Shown here piece after piece: positions 7,872 to 17,060 of a DNA stretch of 64,000 bases (its first letter is position 1; each line of letters opens with the position of its first letter). Both the position numbers and the translations under genes were made by a program. Origin of the DNA: Haloplanus sp. (lineage in GTDB: Archaea > Halobacteriota > Halobacteria > Halobacteriales > Haloferacaceae); contig NZ_JAQCNJ010000039.1 in assembly GCF_028275055.1 (NCBI RefSeq), positions 1 to 64,000 of the forward strand. The letters are read 5' to 3'. A model generated the notes under the pieces. It was not told the origin of the DNA and ran no database searches. It saw nothing but the letters and a program-made list of their open reading frames with translations.

Positions 7872-9257
7872 TCAGCGTTTGCCAAGCGCCCGTTCGAAGG
7901 TTCGCTGTGCCCGTTCGTACCCGTCGTTCCGATCGACGATCGGGTGTGGGTAGTTCGGTGCGAGCGATTCTCGCTCGCCCCGCGAGAGCGTCGGCCAGTC
8001 GACGATCTTGTTGGCCGGCACGTCACGCAGTTCCGGCACGTACTCCGTGACGTACGCCGCACCGTCGTCGTACTTTGCCATCTGGCTCACGGGATCGAAG
8101 ATGCGCACGTCCACGGAGTCGGTTCCGGTCGACGCGATCCACTGCCAGTTCCCGTTGTTCGGGGCGTAGTCGTGATCGATCAGTTGTCGCTGGAAGTGAC
8201 GCGCGCCCCGCCGCCAGTCGACGAGGAGGTGTTTGGTGAGAAAGCTCGCGACGACCTGCCGCGGCCGGTTGTGAATGTACCCCTCGCGGTCCAGTTGCCG
8301 CATCCCCGCATCGACGAGGGGATAGCCCGTCTCGCCAGCCACCCACGCCTCGAACGCATCGTCGTCACCGCTCCACTCGATGTCGTTGGGCGGGTCGTCG
8401 TAGTTCGACTCCCCGAGGTCGGGGTTGTGGTACAACAGGTGGTAGTTGTGTTCCCGCCACGAGAGTTCGTAGCGGTATTTGTCGACGTTCCGCGCCTCGC
8501 CGCCGGTCACCGCATCGTACACCGCCGAGGCGTCTTCCCATACCTCCCGGACGCCGATCATCCCGCCCGCGAGATACGGCGACAGGCGGGAGACGGCCTG
8601 TGTCGGCGCCTCGACCGCCCGTGCCAGATCGTCTCGGGTGTCGTTGTAATCGTAGATGCCGGCGTCGAGAAAGTCGTCGAGCCGGTCGCGTGCGGCGGTG
8701 TAGCCGGCCTTCGGGAGGTCGATATCGACGTCCGGCAGCGGAACGGTCGTCCCGTCGGTCACGTCCGCAAGGCGGTCGTCGCTGGGCTCGTCGAACGGCC
8801 GCGATTTCGGCACCCGCTCCCAGTCGTTGTAGAACCGTCCGTGGGTGGGGTATCGCTCGTCGAGCCGACCCGGATCGACCAACACGAGGTCAGTCCGGCT
8901 GTCGGTGTCGACGCCCGTTCCCGACAACGCCCGTTCGACCGCCCGTTGTCTCGTCCGCCGCGCGGGCCGGTAATGCTCGTTGTAGTGGACGGTATCGGCG
9001 TCGAACTCCGCCGCAACCGCCGCGAGTACCTCGTCCGGCGTCCCGCTCCGGACCAGCAGGTCACTCCCGAGTTCGCGGTAGCGTGTTTTGAGCGCCCGAA
9101 CGCCCCGCATGAGAAACGCGCGTTGGCGTTTTCCGATCGTCCCCAACGCCTCCGAATCGTAGACGTACACCGGGAGAACGGTCTCCGACTGTGCCGCCGC
9201 GGCCAGCCCCGCGTTATCCCGTGTTCTGAGGTCGCGCTGATGCCAATGTAGACGCAT
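7872..9257 (-). CDS. photolyase/cryptochrome family flavoprotein
   Basis: A 461-residue member of the photolyase/cryptochrome family, with an N-terminal alpha/beta domain (MRLHWHQRDLRTRDN) and a C-terminal FAD-binding helical domain. FAD-domain motifs include SRLSPYLAGG, WREHNYHLLYHN, GYIHNRPRQVVASFL and NNGNWQWIASTGTD. The motif IHNRPRQ differs from the MHNRVRM of the second photolyase in this window, and residues after the tryptophan block read SVDVRIFDP instead of QPYFRIFNP. It may repair a different lesion or act as a light sensor. Chosen start ATG 9257. Confidence 0.85.
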   Translation of the reverse strand: MRLHWHQRDLRTRDNAGLAAAAQSETVLPVYVYDSEALGTIGKRQRAFLMRGVRALKTRYRELGSDLLVRSGTPDEVLAAVAAEFDADTVHYNEHYRPARRTRQRAVERALSGTGVDTDSRTDLVLVDPGRLDERYPTHGRFYNDWERVPKSRPFDEPSDDRLADVTDGTTVPLPDVDIDLPKAGYTAARDRLDDFLDAGIYDYNDTRDDLARAVEAPTQAVSRLSPYLAGGMIGVREVWEDASAVYDAVTGGEARNVDKYRYELSWREHNYHLLYHNPDLGESNYDDPPNDIEWSGDDDAFEAWVAGETGYPLVDAGMRQLDREGYIHNRPRQVVASFLTKHLLVDWRRGARHFQRQLIDHDYAPNNGNWQWIASTGTDSVDVRIFDPVSQMAKYDDGAAYVTEYVPELRDVPANKIVDWPTLSRGERESLAPNYPHPIVDRNDGYERAQRTFERALGKR

Positions 9258-9377
9258 ATTTCATGAGTGTACTGGGGCGACGAGTACCTGTCGTGTCGCC
9301 AGGCACCGGCGTCTGTCGACTCGGGCCGTACCGGTGGATACGTCCGATACGTCGCGGTCACCGAGAAGGCCCCGTGA

Positions 9378-10115
9378 CTACCCCTCGGCTAGGCGGCCGC
9401 CGTCGACGGCGACGTTCTGCCCGCTGATGTAGCCCGCATCCTCGTGGAGAAAAAAGAGCATCGGCGCGGCCACGTCGTCGAACGACGCCGCCCGACCGCG
9501 GGGGAACGACGACACGTCGGAGACGGTGTTTTCGACGGCGAACGGCGACACCGCGTTGACGGTGATCCCGTCGTCCTGCGTATCGGCCGCGAGCATGCGC
9601 GTGAACATCAGTACACCCGTTTTGGCGACGAAGTACGGAAAGTTGACCGGGTGGGCAACTCCCTGATCGCTGTCCGCGAACCCGATGTTGACGATCCGTC
9701 CCCAGCCGGCGTCACGCATCCCCGACAACGCCCGACGCGAACAGAGAACGGTTCCGTAGAACGTGCTCTCGACCACGTCGCGCCACGCGTCCCACTCGAT
9801 CTCCGTCCAGTGGCGCGGATCGAAGTTGCCGACGTTGTTGACGAGGATGTCGACGGTCCCGAGCGTTTCCTCGACGGCCTCGAACATCGTGTCCACGCCG
9901 TCCGGATCGGTCACGTCGGCTTGAACGGTCGTTGCCTCGACGCCGTGGTCGCGTGCCTCCTCGGCCGTCGCCGTCGCCGCCGCCTCGCTCGTCCGGTAAT
10001 GGACAACGACGTCCGCACCACACGCCGCGATCCGGAGCAGGAGTTCGCGACCGACACGCGTCGCGCTTCCGGTCACCAGTGCCGTCCGTCCGCTCAGATC
10101 GACCGTCGAGAGCAT
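9378..10115 (-). CDS. short-chain dehydrogenase/reductase
   Basis: A 245-residue SDR with a canonical active site. TGSATRVG (residues 15-22) binds the nucleotide, NNVGN (93-97) follows, and Tyr161-Lys165 form the YxxxK pair (PYFVAKTG). The cofactor loop lacks the acidic residue typical of NAD users and has VHYRTS after strand 2, which suggests NADPH. It resembles FabG or pteridine-reductase-like enzymes. It lies between the photolyase and ABC-2 exporter genes, all on the minus strand but with gaps of over 30 bases. Substrate unknown. Confidence 0.87.
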   Translation of the reverse strand: MLSTVDLSGRTALVTGSATRVGRELLLRIAACGADVVVHYRTSEAAATATAEEARDHGVEATTVQADVTDPDGVDTMFEAVEETLGTVDILVNNVGNFDPRHWTEIEWDAWRDVVESTFYGTVLCSRRALSGMRDAGWGRIVNIGFADSDQGVAHPVNFPYFVAKTGVLMFTRMLAADTQDDGITVNAVSPFAVENTVSDVSSFPRGRAASFDDVAAPMLFFLHEDAGYISGQNVAVDGGRLAEG

Positions 10116-10154
10116 GCTCCACGAACGACACGGACGGTCTTGAATCCTCGTTCG

Positions 10155-10970
10155 TCAGTAATCCCCCAACACGCCGAGCCGCCGCGCCCGTCGGCTCGTG
10201 TACCGGAACACGAGGTAGCCCAGAACGAGGTACCCGACGGCGACGCCGACGAGAATCGCGAGGTCGGCCGCCGGAAACTCCCAGAGGCGAACGCCGTCGA
10301 CCATCGCCCGCTGGAGCAGGGCGCTCCCGTGGGCCAGCGGCAGCGCTCGCGTCCAGCCGAGGTCGAACGTCGGTGCGGAGATGAGGACGATGAACCCGAA
10401 CTGGAGCAGGTTCAGCCAGTTGCCGACCCGCTTGTACAGAACGGTGACACCGCCAGCCGCGAGGCCACAGCCGAGCACCGAGGCGACGCTGAGCGCGGCC
10501 ACGACGGTCACGGTCAGGACGTGGACGCTGAGGGTCGTCCCCGTCACGACGAGCATCACGCCGAGGATGACGGCGGAGGTGAGAAAGGTCCGGACGAGCT
10601 TTGCAATCCCTTTTAGGAGCGCCACGGGTGCGAACCCGAACGGCGTCATGACGTGTCGTTCCAGCGTTCCCCACTGCACCTCGCTCCCGATGTCGTTCGA
10701 TATCGACGAGTAGGCCCCGACCGCGAGCGTCCAGAGAAAGTATCCGACGATGATGCCTTCAATGGAGTCGGTGAGCGCACGCCCGGCGACCATCCGCCCG
10801 CCGTAGAACAACACCCCGAAAAAAAAGAGCGCGACGACGATGCCGCCGATGGCGTTTGCGGGATACCGGACGAACACGAGCAGTTCCCGGTAGAGAACGG
10901 CCCGAGACAGGGCGAGGTAGCCCGCTTGCCGTACCGGCGGGGTTTCAGATGAGTCCGGATCCGCCGTCAC
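10155..10970 (-). CDS. ABC-2 type exporter permease
   Basis: A 271-residue membrane protein with six predicted spans and a cytoplasmic N-terminus of about 25 residues. The topology and the IGSEVQWGTLERHVMTP segment fit the ABC-2 family, which exports drugs, lipids or polysaccharides. Its ATG overlaps the stop of the upstream ATPase gene by four bases (10967-10970), showing a two-gene transporter. The cargo cannot be told from sequence. Confidence 0.85.
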   Translation of the reverse strand: MTADPDSSETPPVRQAGYLALSRAVLYRELLVFVRYPANAIGGIVVALFFFGVLFYGGRMVAGRALTDSIEGIIVGYFLWTLAVGAYSSISNDIGSEVQWGTLERHVMTPFGFAPVALLKGIAKLVRTFLTSAVILGVMLVVTGTTLSVHVLTVTVVAALSVASVLGCGLAAGGVTVLYKRVGNWLNLLQFGFIVLISAPTFDLGWTRALPLAHGSALLQRAMVDGVRLWEFPAADLAILVGVAVGYLVLGYLVFRYTSRRARRLGVLGDY

Positions 10971-11992
10971 GCCTCCGGCCCCCCTTGCTCCGTGCCGTCC
11001 GTGAGACTGAGCAACACGTCGTCGAGTCCGGGGTCGACGCTTTCGACCGCCGTGAGCGCCACGTCGTGGCGACGGAGATACGACATGAGCGCGTAGAGTC
11101 CCTCGGTATCCGTGGTCACGCCGACCTGTGTGCCGCGGTCCAGCCGTTCGACGCCCGTCACGTCGACCCGTTCGCGGAACCCCGCCAGCAGGTCGGCGTC
11201 GAACCCCGGACTCGTCAGTCGGAGCGTGTGCCCCTCGGCTTGAAGCAACGCGTCGACGGTGTCGTCGGCGACGACCTGCCCGTCGGCGACGACGACCACC
11301 CGGTCACAGACGGTTTCGACGACGCCCATGTCGTGGCTGCTGAGAATCACCGTCAGCCCCGTCTCGGCGGCCAACCGCCGTATCTCCGCCTGTAACATGC
11401 GGGCGCTCGCCACGTCGAGACCGAGCGTCGGTTCATCGAGAAAGACCACGTCCGCGCCCCCCGCGAGAACGCTTGCCAGCGACACCTTCTGTTTCATTCC
11501 TCGCGAGAGGTCCCGGACCGGTTCGTCGGCTTTCTCTGTCAGGTTCAACCGGTCGAGCAGGCGTTCGTGGCGCGCCGCAACGGAGTCCGGGTCGACGCCG
11601 CCGACGGTCGCAAAGTAGCGCAGGTTCTCCCGTACTGTCAGCCGCCAGTAGTCGTTTCGCGCGCCCTCGAGCATCGCGTCGACGTGTGCGTACGCCTCGC
11701 GGGGCGCGTCGCGGACGTCGACCCCCATGATCCGAACGTCGCCCTCGTCGGGCAACACCATACCGAGGATCGACTTGATGAGCGTCGTCTTTCCGGCTCC
11801 GTTCGGACCGAGGAGGCCGACGACCGACCCCCGTTCGACCTCAAGCGAGACCCCGTCGACGGCCGTCACCGCGTCGGGACCGCTCCCGAACCGCTTTCGG
11901 AGGTCGTCAACGGCGACGGCCGGCGCGTGGACACCCCGTGCCGTCGCTTGCCCACCCTCGTCGGCGTCTCGTCCTCGATATCCTGTGGTCAC
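10967..11992 (-). CDS. ABC-2 exporter ATPase
   Basis: A 341-residue ATPase partner of the ABC-2 permease. Walker A is GPNGAGKTT, the signature region reads RDLSRGMKQKVSLA (a SRGMKQ variant typical of ABC-2 drug or antibiotic exporters), and Walker B is VVFLDEPTLGLD. The C-terminal 80 residues match the DrrA-type extension of such ATPases. The first 25 residues are poorly conserved, so the true start may be internal, before VAVDDLRKRFG. Confidence 0.88.
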   Translation of the reverse strand: MTTGYRGRDADEGGQATARGVHAPAVAVDDLRKRFGSGPDAVTAVDGVSLEVERGSVVGLLGPNGAGKTTLIKSILGMVLPDEGDVRIMGVDVRDAPREAYAHVDAMLEGARNDYWRLTVRENLRYFATVGGVDPDSVAARHERLLDRLNLTEKADEPVRDLSRGMKQKVSLASVLAGGADVVFLDEPTLGLDVASARMLQAEIRRLAAETGLTVILSSHDMGVVETVCDRVVVVADGQVVADDTVDALLQAEGHTLRLTSPGFDADLLAGFRERVDVTGVERLDRGTQVGVTTDTEGLYALMSYLRRHDVALTAVESVDPGLDDVLLSLTDGTEQGGPEA

Positions 11993-12106
11993 GGCCGTTC
12001 TACGTCGTGGACGAATAAATGTGCGTGGCGGGGGTGTCCGGTCGCGGTGGCGTGGTGTGTCGGCGGTCTCCGAGCGTTTTTTTCCGTCGAGTCACAACGA
12101 CGTGTA

Positions 12107-12718
12107 GTGCTTTCCGACCGCGACCGCACCAAACTCGACCCGAGCGACGACCGGGCGTTCTACGACGCGCCGCGGTTCGTCACACACGCCGACGACGCCT
12201 TTCTCGCCCGGCTCACGGCCCTGTACGACTCGGTGACCTCGCCCGGTGACCGGGTCTTCGATGCGATGGGGAGCTGGGTGTCACACCTCCCGGACACCGA
12301 CTACGACCGGGTGGTCGGACACGGGCTCAACGAGGCCGAACTCGCAGAGAACGACGTTCTCGACGAGTGGTTCGTCCGCGATTTCAACGCCGATCCGTCG
12401 CTCCCGCTCGACGACGCGGCGTTCGACGCCGTCTGCTGTGCGCTGTCGGTCCAGTATCTCCAGTACCCGAGCGACGTGTTCGCCGCGTTCGCTCGCGTTC
12501 TCGGCCCGGGTGGCGTGCTCGTCGTGAGCTTCACCGATCGAATGTTCCCGACGAAAGCGGTCCGAGCGTGGCGAAACGCCTCGATGGACGGCCGTGCCGA
12601 ACTGGTCGCGGGCTACTGCCGGGAGGTGGGGCTCGCCGTCGAGACTGTCGTTCGCGAACGGCCGGGGGGCGATCCGTTCTACGCCGTCGTGGCGCGACAC
12701 GCTCCGAGCGACGGGTGA
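12107..12718 (+). CDS. class I SAM-dependent methyltransferase-like protein
   Basis: A 203-residue protein from a GTG at 12107 with the reading VLSDRDRTKLDPSDD. A T-rich stretch at about 12076-12083 sits 27 bases ahead, fitting leaderless initiation. The fold resembles Methyltransf_11: DRVFDAMGSWVSHLP replaces the usual VLDLGCGxG, and DAVCCALSVQYLQYP corresponds to motif 4. The loss of the glycine-rich loop is normal in this haloarchaeal family, so SAM use is inferred rather than seen. Substrate unknown. Confidence 0.7.
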   Translation: MLSDRDRTKLDPSDDRAFYDAPRFVTHADDAFLARLTALYDSVTSPGDRVFDAMGSWVSHLPDTDYDRVVGHGLNEAELAENDVLDEWFVRDFNADPSLPLDDAAFDAVCCALSVQYLQYPSDVFAAFARVLGPGGVLVVSFTDRMFPTKAVRAWRNASMDGRAELVAGYCREVGLAVETVVRERPGGDPFYAVVARHAPSDG

Positions 12719-12779
12719 GTCGGGGGACACCGGACATCACGAGCGATGCGCTTGTCACGATCCGGGCCTCACGGCCGGT

Positions 12780-13553
12780 ATGGAGACCGATGCCGACGAC
12801 CGGATCGCTGCCGCTGTCGCCGCCCTGTCCGACCGAGCCACGGAACGCGCGGGTGACGAGTTCACCCGAGCGGCGTGGCTTTCCCTCGCGGACCCACGTC
12901 CCGAGGCGGAACTGAGCCCGTTCGACACCGACGAACGGGGGTGGGTTGGTGCCGGGCTTCGGTGGCTCGTCGTCGCAGCCGTCGCTTACCGGGTCGCGGG
13001 CCGAGACGCCCGCGCCACCCGTCGAGGGGTCGAAGGCATCGCCGTCGCGCGCGACCTGATGACAACGCTCGACGCCCCCGCACAGCAGGCCTGTCTCGCC
13101 GAGTTCGTCGCGGACTTCCGCGTTGTCGCCGCGATGGACGGCGTCGACGATGCCTACGCGGACGCCGCCGAGGCGTACCGCGACGCGGGCGAGAACGTCG
13201 ACGATCCGCGACGGGTCGCGACCAGCCCGTTGTTCAAGGCCGCCGACGAACCGATCAAGCAGGTGGCCCGCGGCCCCGCCAACGGGGAAATCGCCATCGA
13301 GTGGGCCGACCTGCACGGGAGCGACCCTGCCGATCCCGGTGCGTTTCTCGCCCGGCGGGCGACGTACAAACGCCAGCGGTTCGCCTCGCTGCTTGACCGC
13401 GTCGTCGACGACGGGCAACTGGCCGCCCCACGCGGGACCACCGCCTACGGCGACGACAACCACCGGTGTCCGGACTGTGGGTCGACGGACGTGAACTGGA
13501 CCGCCGGCCACGTTCTCTGTCTGCGGTGTTCGGCCCCGATGGAACGCGATTAG
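12780..13553 (+). CDS. zinc-ribbon protein of unknown function
   Basis: A 257-residue protein with a mostly helical, Ala/Asp-rich N-terminal part and a C-terminal zinc ribbon: CPDCGSTDVNW then CLRCSAP (C-x2-C, about 15 residues, C-x2-C). The start is ATG 12780 (METDADDR). The stop overlaps that of the convergent methyltransferase gene by four bases (TTAG at 13550-13553). A role in nucleic acid or protein binding is possible from the ribbon alone. I do not recognise the rest. Confidence 0.65.
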   Translation: METDADDRIAAAVAALSDRATERAGDEFTRAAWLSLADPRPEAELSPFDTDERGWVGAGLRWLVVAAVAYRVAGRDARATRRGVEGIAVARDLMTTLDAPAQQACLAEFVADFRVVAAMDGVDDAYADAAEAYRDAGENVDDPRRVATSPLFKAADEPIKQVARGPANGEIAIEWADLHGSDPADPGAFLARRATYKRQRFASLLDRVVDDGQLAAPRGTTAYGDDNHRCPDCGSTDVNWTAGHVLCLRCSAPMERD

Positions 13554-14146
13554 GCCCGCCCGGCGAAGACGAACTCGGAGCGACTCCCGAGCGGATCGGT
13601 CGCCGTCTCCGTCCGTAATGTATCGAATCCTGCGTCGCGTAGGTGATCGAGTGTCCGGTCGCGACCCGGCGACGAGAAGAACATCCGCCCGCCCATCCAG
13701 CCCTCCCGCACCGTCTCGAACCGGCCGCTCGGAAGCGTCAGCAGGAGCGTCCCGTCCTGGCTGAGAACTCGGTCGAACTCCCGGTACACCTCGGGTTGCC
13801 GGTCGCGGGGCACGTGGAAGACGGCGTGGTACGCGGTGACGGCGTCGACGCTTCCGTCGGCGAGGGGGACGGCCGTCATGTCGGCCTGGACGAGGTGTGC
13901 ATCGGGGACGGTGTCGCGGGCGAGTTCCAACCCCCGCCGCGAGATGTCGAGTCCGATCCGCTCGCCGGACAGGTTCGCGAGCGTCCGCGCCCCGTCACCA
14001 CACCCGACGTCAAGCACCGTCGGATCGGGCGGCAGGTCGGCGGTCAGGTCATCGAGCAAGTCGGCGTCCGAGCCGGTCGGGTCGCGCCGCCGAGCGTACG
14101 TCTCCGCGATGTCGTCCCACGCCCGCCGGATCGCATCCTGGTCCAT
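13550..14146 (-). CDS. class I SAM-dependent methyltransferase
   Basis: A 198-residue methyltransferase with the classic motifs: VLDVGCGDGARTLANL (motif I, about residues 45-60) binds SAM, GLDISRRGLELARD follows, and VDAVTAYHAVFHVPRD is motif IV. The C-terminal region is compatible with a small-molecule O- or C-methyltransferase such as the UbiE group. It faces the preceding gene and shares its stop region. Substrate cannot be assigned. Confidence 0.8.
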   Translation of the reverse strand: MDQDAIRRAWDDIAETYARRRDPTGSDADLLDDLTADLPPDPTVLDVGCGDGARTLANLSGERIGLDISRRGLELARDTVPDAHLVQADMTAVPLADGSVDAVTAYHAVFHVPRDRQPEVYREFDRVLSQDGTLLLTLPSGRFETVREGWMGGRMFFSSPGRDRTLDHLRDAGFDTLRTETATDPLGSRSEFVFAGRA

Positions 14147-14233
14147 AGCTTCCGATCGGACGCCGACGAGTTAGACCCCACGACCGGGCGATACAGAATC
14201 CACCCCGCGGTCACCGGGCAGTCGGGGGTTCGA

Positions 14234-15165
14234 TCAGCCGTTACCGTTGCCCTTGTCTTTGTTCTTGTTCTTGTCTTTGCCGCTCCTCTTCCCTTTTCGA
14301 TTCCCGTTCCCACCCGGCGGGTTCGGCAGGAACGGGTCGTACGTGACGTTTCCGACCACGTCGCTTCGGTCGTCGGCGTCTTGATTGAACGCCGCTTCCT
14401 CCGGCCCGTCGGCACTCCCCCACCAGTTGTTCTTCGCGTCGACGGCGGGGTCGTCCGATGGGTCGCGGCTCCCGCCGTCGGTCCCGTTCCGGTTGTTGAG
14501 GCCGACCGCGACGAGAAACTGGTTCGGACGGACCGTGAGGCCGCTCCCGTCACCGTCGATTTTCACCGCTTCCGGCTGGATGGTCTCCTCGCTCGTGACC
14601 TCCCCGATCACGTTGTGGCTGATCGTCGTCCCCTCGGTCGACGGCGAGGCGACATTGATACCCTGTGTGACGGTGAATCCGAAGTCGCCGTTATCAGACC
14701 GGTCCGAGTCGGTGTCGTACGCCGCGACGAGGTCGCGGATCTCGTTGTTGTTGATGTCGACGCCGTCGGTCGCGTGTTGGACGACGATCCCCACGGCGCG
14801 ACGTCACTTTCGACGTCACGGATCGTGTTGTTGTTGACCGTCGTATCAGTCACGGTCCCCGGATTGCTGTCGTTCGCGTCGAACAGGACGCCGTTGACCG
14901 TCGGGAAGCCCGAGTCCTCCGTTGTCCCCTGATCGAGGTTCTGTACGACGTTGTTCGTGATCTCGATTCCCTCGTGGTCGCCCCGGCCGACGATGATGCC
15001 GGTCACACCGAGACGGCCGGTCAACCCGACGTCCTCGACCGCGTTGTCCTCGATGGTCGCGTTGTCGAAGCTTTTCTCGATCTTGATCCCGAGCAGGCCG
15101 TCCGGGTTCGTCACCGTGAACCCGCGGACGGTCACGGTGGTGGTCGTTCCCGTGTTATTATTATT
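14234..15165 (-). pseudogene. truncated, frameshifted parallel beta-helix (NosD-like) protein
   Basis: Two frames join to make one right-handed beta-helix protein. The upstream part (from about 15135) reads TVRGFTVTNPDG and ITNNVVQNL repeats and breaks after ESDVAPWG. The downstream part continues IVVQHATDGVDINNNEIRDL and ends with a Lys/Asn/Gly-rich tail. The break is near 14795, in a run of four Gs where five would keep the frame. No signal peptide or helix cap is present, because the open frame starts directly beside the formamidase promoter. The gene looks cut at its 5' end and frameshifted. Intact relatives are secreted surface or polysaccharide-binding proteins. Confidence 0.7.
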
Positions 15166-15188
15166 ACGTGGCTCGCACCCACGACCGC

Positions 15189-16493
15189 ATGTCCGAGCAG
15201 ATCCAACAGGAACTCGATGTCGACCAGTTCACGCTCGGCCTCGTCGGTCCCGAACAGGAGTGGGCCGGGACGGTCGCCGACGGCGGGACGATCCGAACAC
15301 ACACGCCGCCGGCGTGTTGGGGGCCGATGATCACCCCCGAGTTTCGCGGGGGCCACGAGGTCACCCGACCCATCCGGGTCGAGAACGCCGAACCCGGCGA
15401 CGCGCTCGTCGTCCGGATCAGGGATGTGGAGGTAACGAGCGTCGCGACGAGTACCGGAAGCATGGCCGAACGCGAGGCGGCGTTCGGCGACGACCCCTTT
15501 GTCGACCACCGGTGTCCGGGGTGCGGGACGGAGTGGCCCGAAAGCGTCGTCGAGGGCATCGGCGAGAACGCGATCAAATGCGCGGAGTGTGGTGCCAACG
15601 CCTCCTCTTTCGGCTTCGAGTTCGGTTACACCGTCGCCTTCGACGACGACCGGTCGGTCGGCCTGACCGTCGGCGAGGAGGGGGCGACCGACCTCGCGGA
15701 ACGCGCCCGCGAGGCGACGGCGCTCCCCGAGAACTCCCGCCAGCACCCCATCCTCCTGTATAAGCCCGACGAGATACCGGGGACGCTCGGTCACCTCCGT
15801 CCCTTCATCGGCAACATCGGCACCACGCCGGCCCGGGAGTTCCCCGACTCGCACAACGCCGGCGACTTCGGCCAGTTCCTGATCGGCGCCGACCACGACT
15901 GGGGGCTGCCCGACGAGGACGCCCTCGCCGACCGCACCGACGGCCATCTGGACTCCAACGACGTGCGGCCCGGCGCGACGCTGATCTGTCCGGTGGAGGT
16001 CGACGGCGCCGGCCTCTACGTCGGCGACCTGCACGCGAACCAAGGCGACGGCGAACTCTCCCTGCACACGACCGACGTGAGCGGGCGGACAGAACTGGAG
16101 GTGGAGGTCATCAAGGACCTCGACATCGCCGGGCCGTTGCTTCTCCCCAACGCCGATGATCTGCCGGATATCGCGAAGCCGTACACGGACGAGGAGCGCG
16201 CGACGGGTGCCGAGTTGGCCGACCGGCACGGCGTCAACGAGGTTCGTGACGCCGCCCCGATCCAGGTGATCGGGTCGGGGGCGACGATCAACGACGCCAC
16301 CGACAACGCGTTCGACCGTGCGGGCCACCTGCTCGATATGAGCGAAGGCGAGGTCCGCGCCCGGTGTACGTTCACCGGCGGTGTCGAGATCGCGCGCCTC
16401 CCCGGCGTCGTCCAACTGTCCATGCTTGCGCCGATGGATCGGCTGGAAGACGCTGGCTTGGCCGACGCGGTGCGGGCACAGTACGACCGCTAA
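15189..16493 (+). CDS. acetamidase/formamidase family amidase
   Basis: A 434-residue FmdA/AmdA family protein that would hydrolyse formamide or short amides to ammonia and the acid. The typical beta-rich fold shows as IRVENAEPGDALVVRI, WGPMITPEFRGGHE and VCDLHxxQGDGE (here GDLHANQGDGELS). A four-cysteine pattern, Cys109/112 and Cys131/134, could hold zinc. The ATG at 15189 lies about 27-30 bases after the TTATTATTATTA element, so it is preferred over the GTG at 15168. The stop overlaps the convergent ubiquitin-like gene by four bases. Confidence 0.88.
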   Translation: MSEQIQQELDVDQFTLGLVGPEQEWAGTVADGGTIRTHTPPACWGPMITPEFRGGHEVTRPIRVENAEPGDALVVRIRDVEVTSVATSTGSMAEREAAFGDDPFVDHRCPGCGTEWPESVVEGIGENAIKCAECGANASSFGFEFGYTVAFDDDRSVGLTVGEEGATDLAERAREATALPENSRQHPILLYKPDEIPGTLGHLRPFIGNIGTTPAREFPDSHNAGDFGQFLIGADHDWGLPDEDALADRTDGHLDSNDVRPGATLICPVEVDGAGLYVGDLHANQGDGELSLHTTDVSGRTELEVEVIKDLDIAGPLLLPNADDLPDIAKPYTDEERATGAELADRHGVNEVRDAAPIQVIGSGATINDATDNAFDRAGHLLDMSEGEVRARCTFTGGVEIARLPGVVQLSMLAPMDRLEDAGLADAVRAQYDR

Positions 16494-16750
16494 CCGCCGC
16501 GCATCGCCGGAAACAACGCCACCTCGGCGTCCGGCGGGCAGTCGTCGTCAGGCGCGGCCCGTTCGCCGTTGACCGTAACGCGGACGCTCGGTCGGAGGGC
16601 ACCCGTTTCGTCCACCAGTTGCGACGCCGCGCGTGGGTACGCGTCGACGAACGCTTTCACGACGGCCTTGACGGTCCGATCGGTCGGATCGACGCTTGCT
16701 CGTTTCCCGCCGGTCGCCGAGCGAAGCGGTCCGTAGACGAGCAGTTCCAT
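16490..16750 (-). CDS. ubiquitin-like MoaD/SAMP family protein
   Basis: An 86-residue beta-grasp protein, MELLVYGPLRSATGG at the start and VALFPAMRGG at the end. The C-terminal Gly-Gly is what an E1-like enzyme adenylates, either for sulfur transfer to molybdopterin or tRNA, or for protein conjugation as with haloarchaeal SAMPs. The size matches SAMP1, whose tail is FPPVSGG. It is a single gene facing the formamidase. Which role it plays cannot be told from sequence. Confidence 0.82.
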   Translation of the reverse strand: MELLVYGPLRSATGGKRASVDPTDRTVKAVVKAFVDAYPRAASQLVDETGALRPSVRVTVNGERAAPDDDCPPDAEVALFPAMRGG

Positions 16751-16847
16751 ATCCCGTGATGGTGCCTCGTCCTCCTAACTGTGTGGCCGCGGTCCGATCC
16801 CGCCCCCACCGACGGATTTTATGCTATCGGCGGCGTTGTCGGCACCG

Positions 16848-17060
16848 ATGAGTACGGAACAGGAGTGTCTCGGCTGTGGCGTCGACTTCGACACAGACGA
16901 CGGCGTCTGCCCCGAGTGCGGTTGGGACCCCGCCGACTTTGCAGAACAGGGTCGCTACGGACTGGCGAAGTCAGGACACGGCGAGCCAAGCGACGACGGC
17001 GACGACGCCGACCGGTCGGGCTCCGTGGGGCCGCCGCCCGGCCCCGGCGGTCTGATTTAG
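16848..17060 (+). CDS. small zinc-finger protein
   Basis: A 70-residue protein starting MSTEQECLGCGVDF with CPECGW following, giving C-x2-C and C-x2-C knuckles about 11 residues apart, then an acidic, Pro/Gly-rich tail. A TTTTATG element at 16817-16823 lies 27 bases ahead of ATG 16848 and supports this start over the ATG at 16821. Such mini zinc ribbons are common in haloarchaea and probably act as adaptors or regulators. Its stop overlaps that of the next convergent gene (TTAG). Confidence 0.7.
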   Translation: MSTEQECLGCGVDFDTDDGVCPECGWDPADFAEQGRYGLAKSGHGEPSDDGDDADRSGSVGPPPGPGGLI

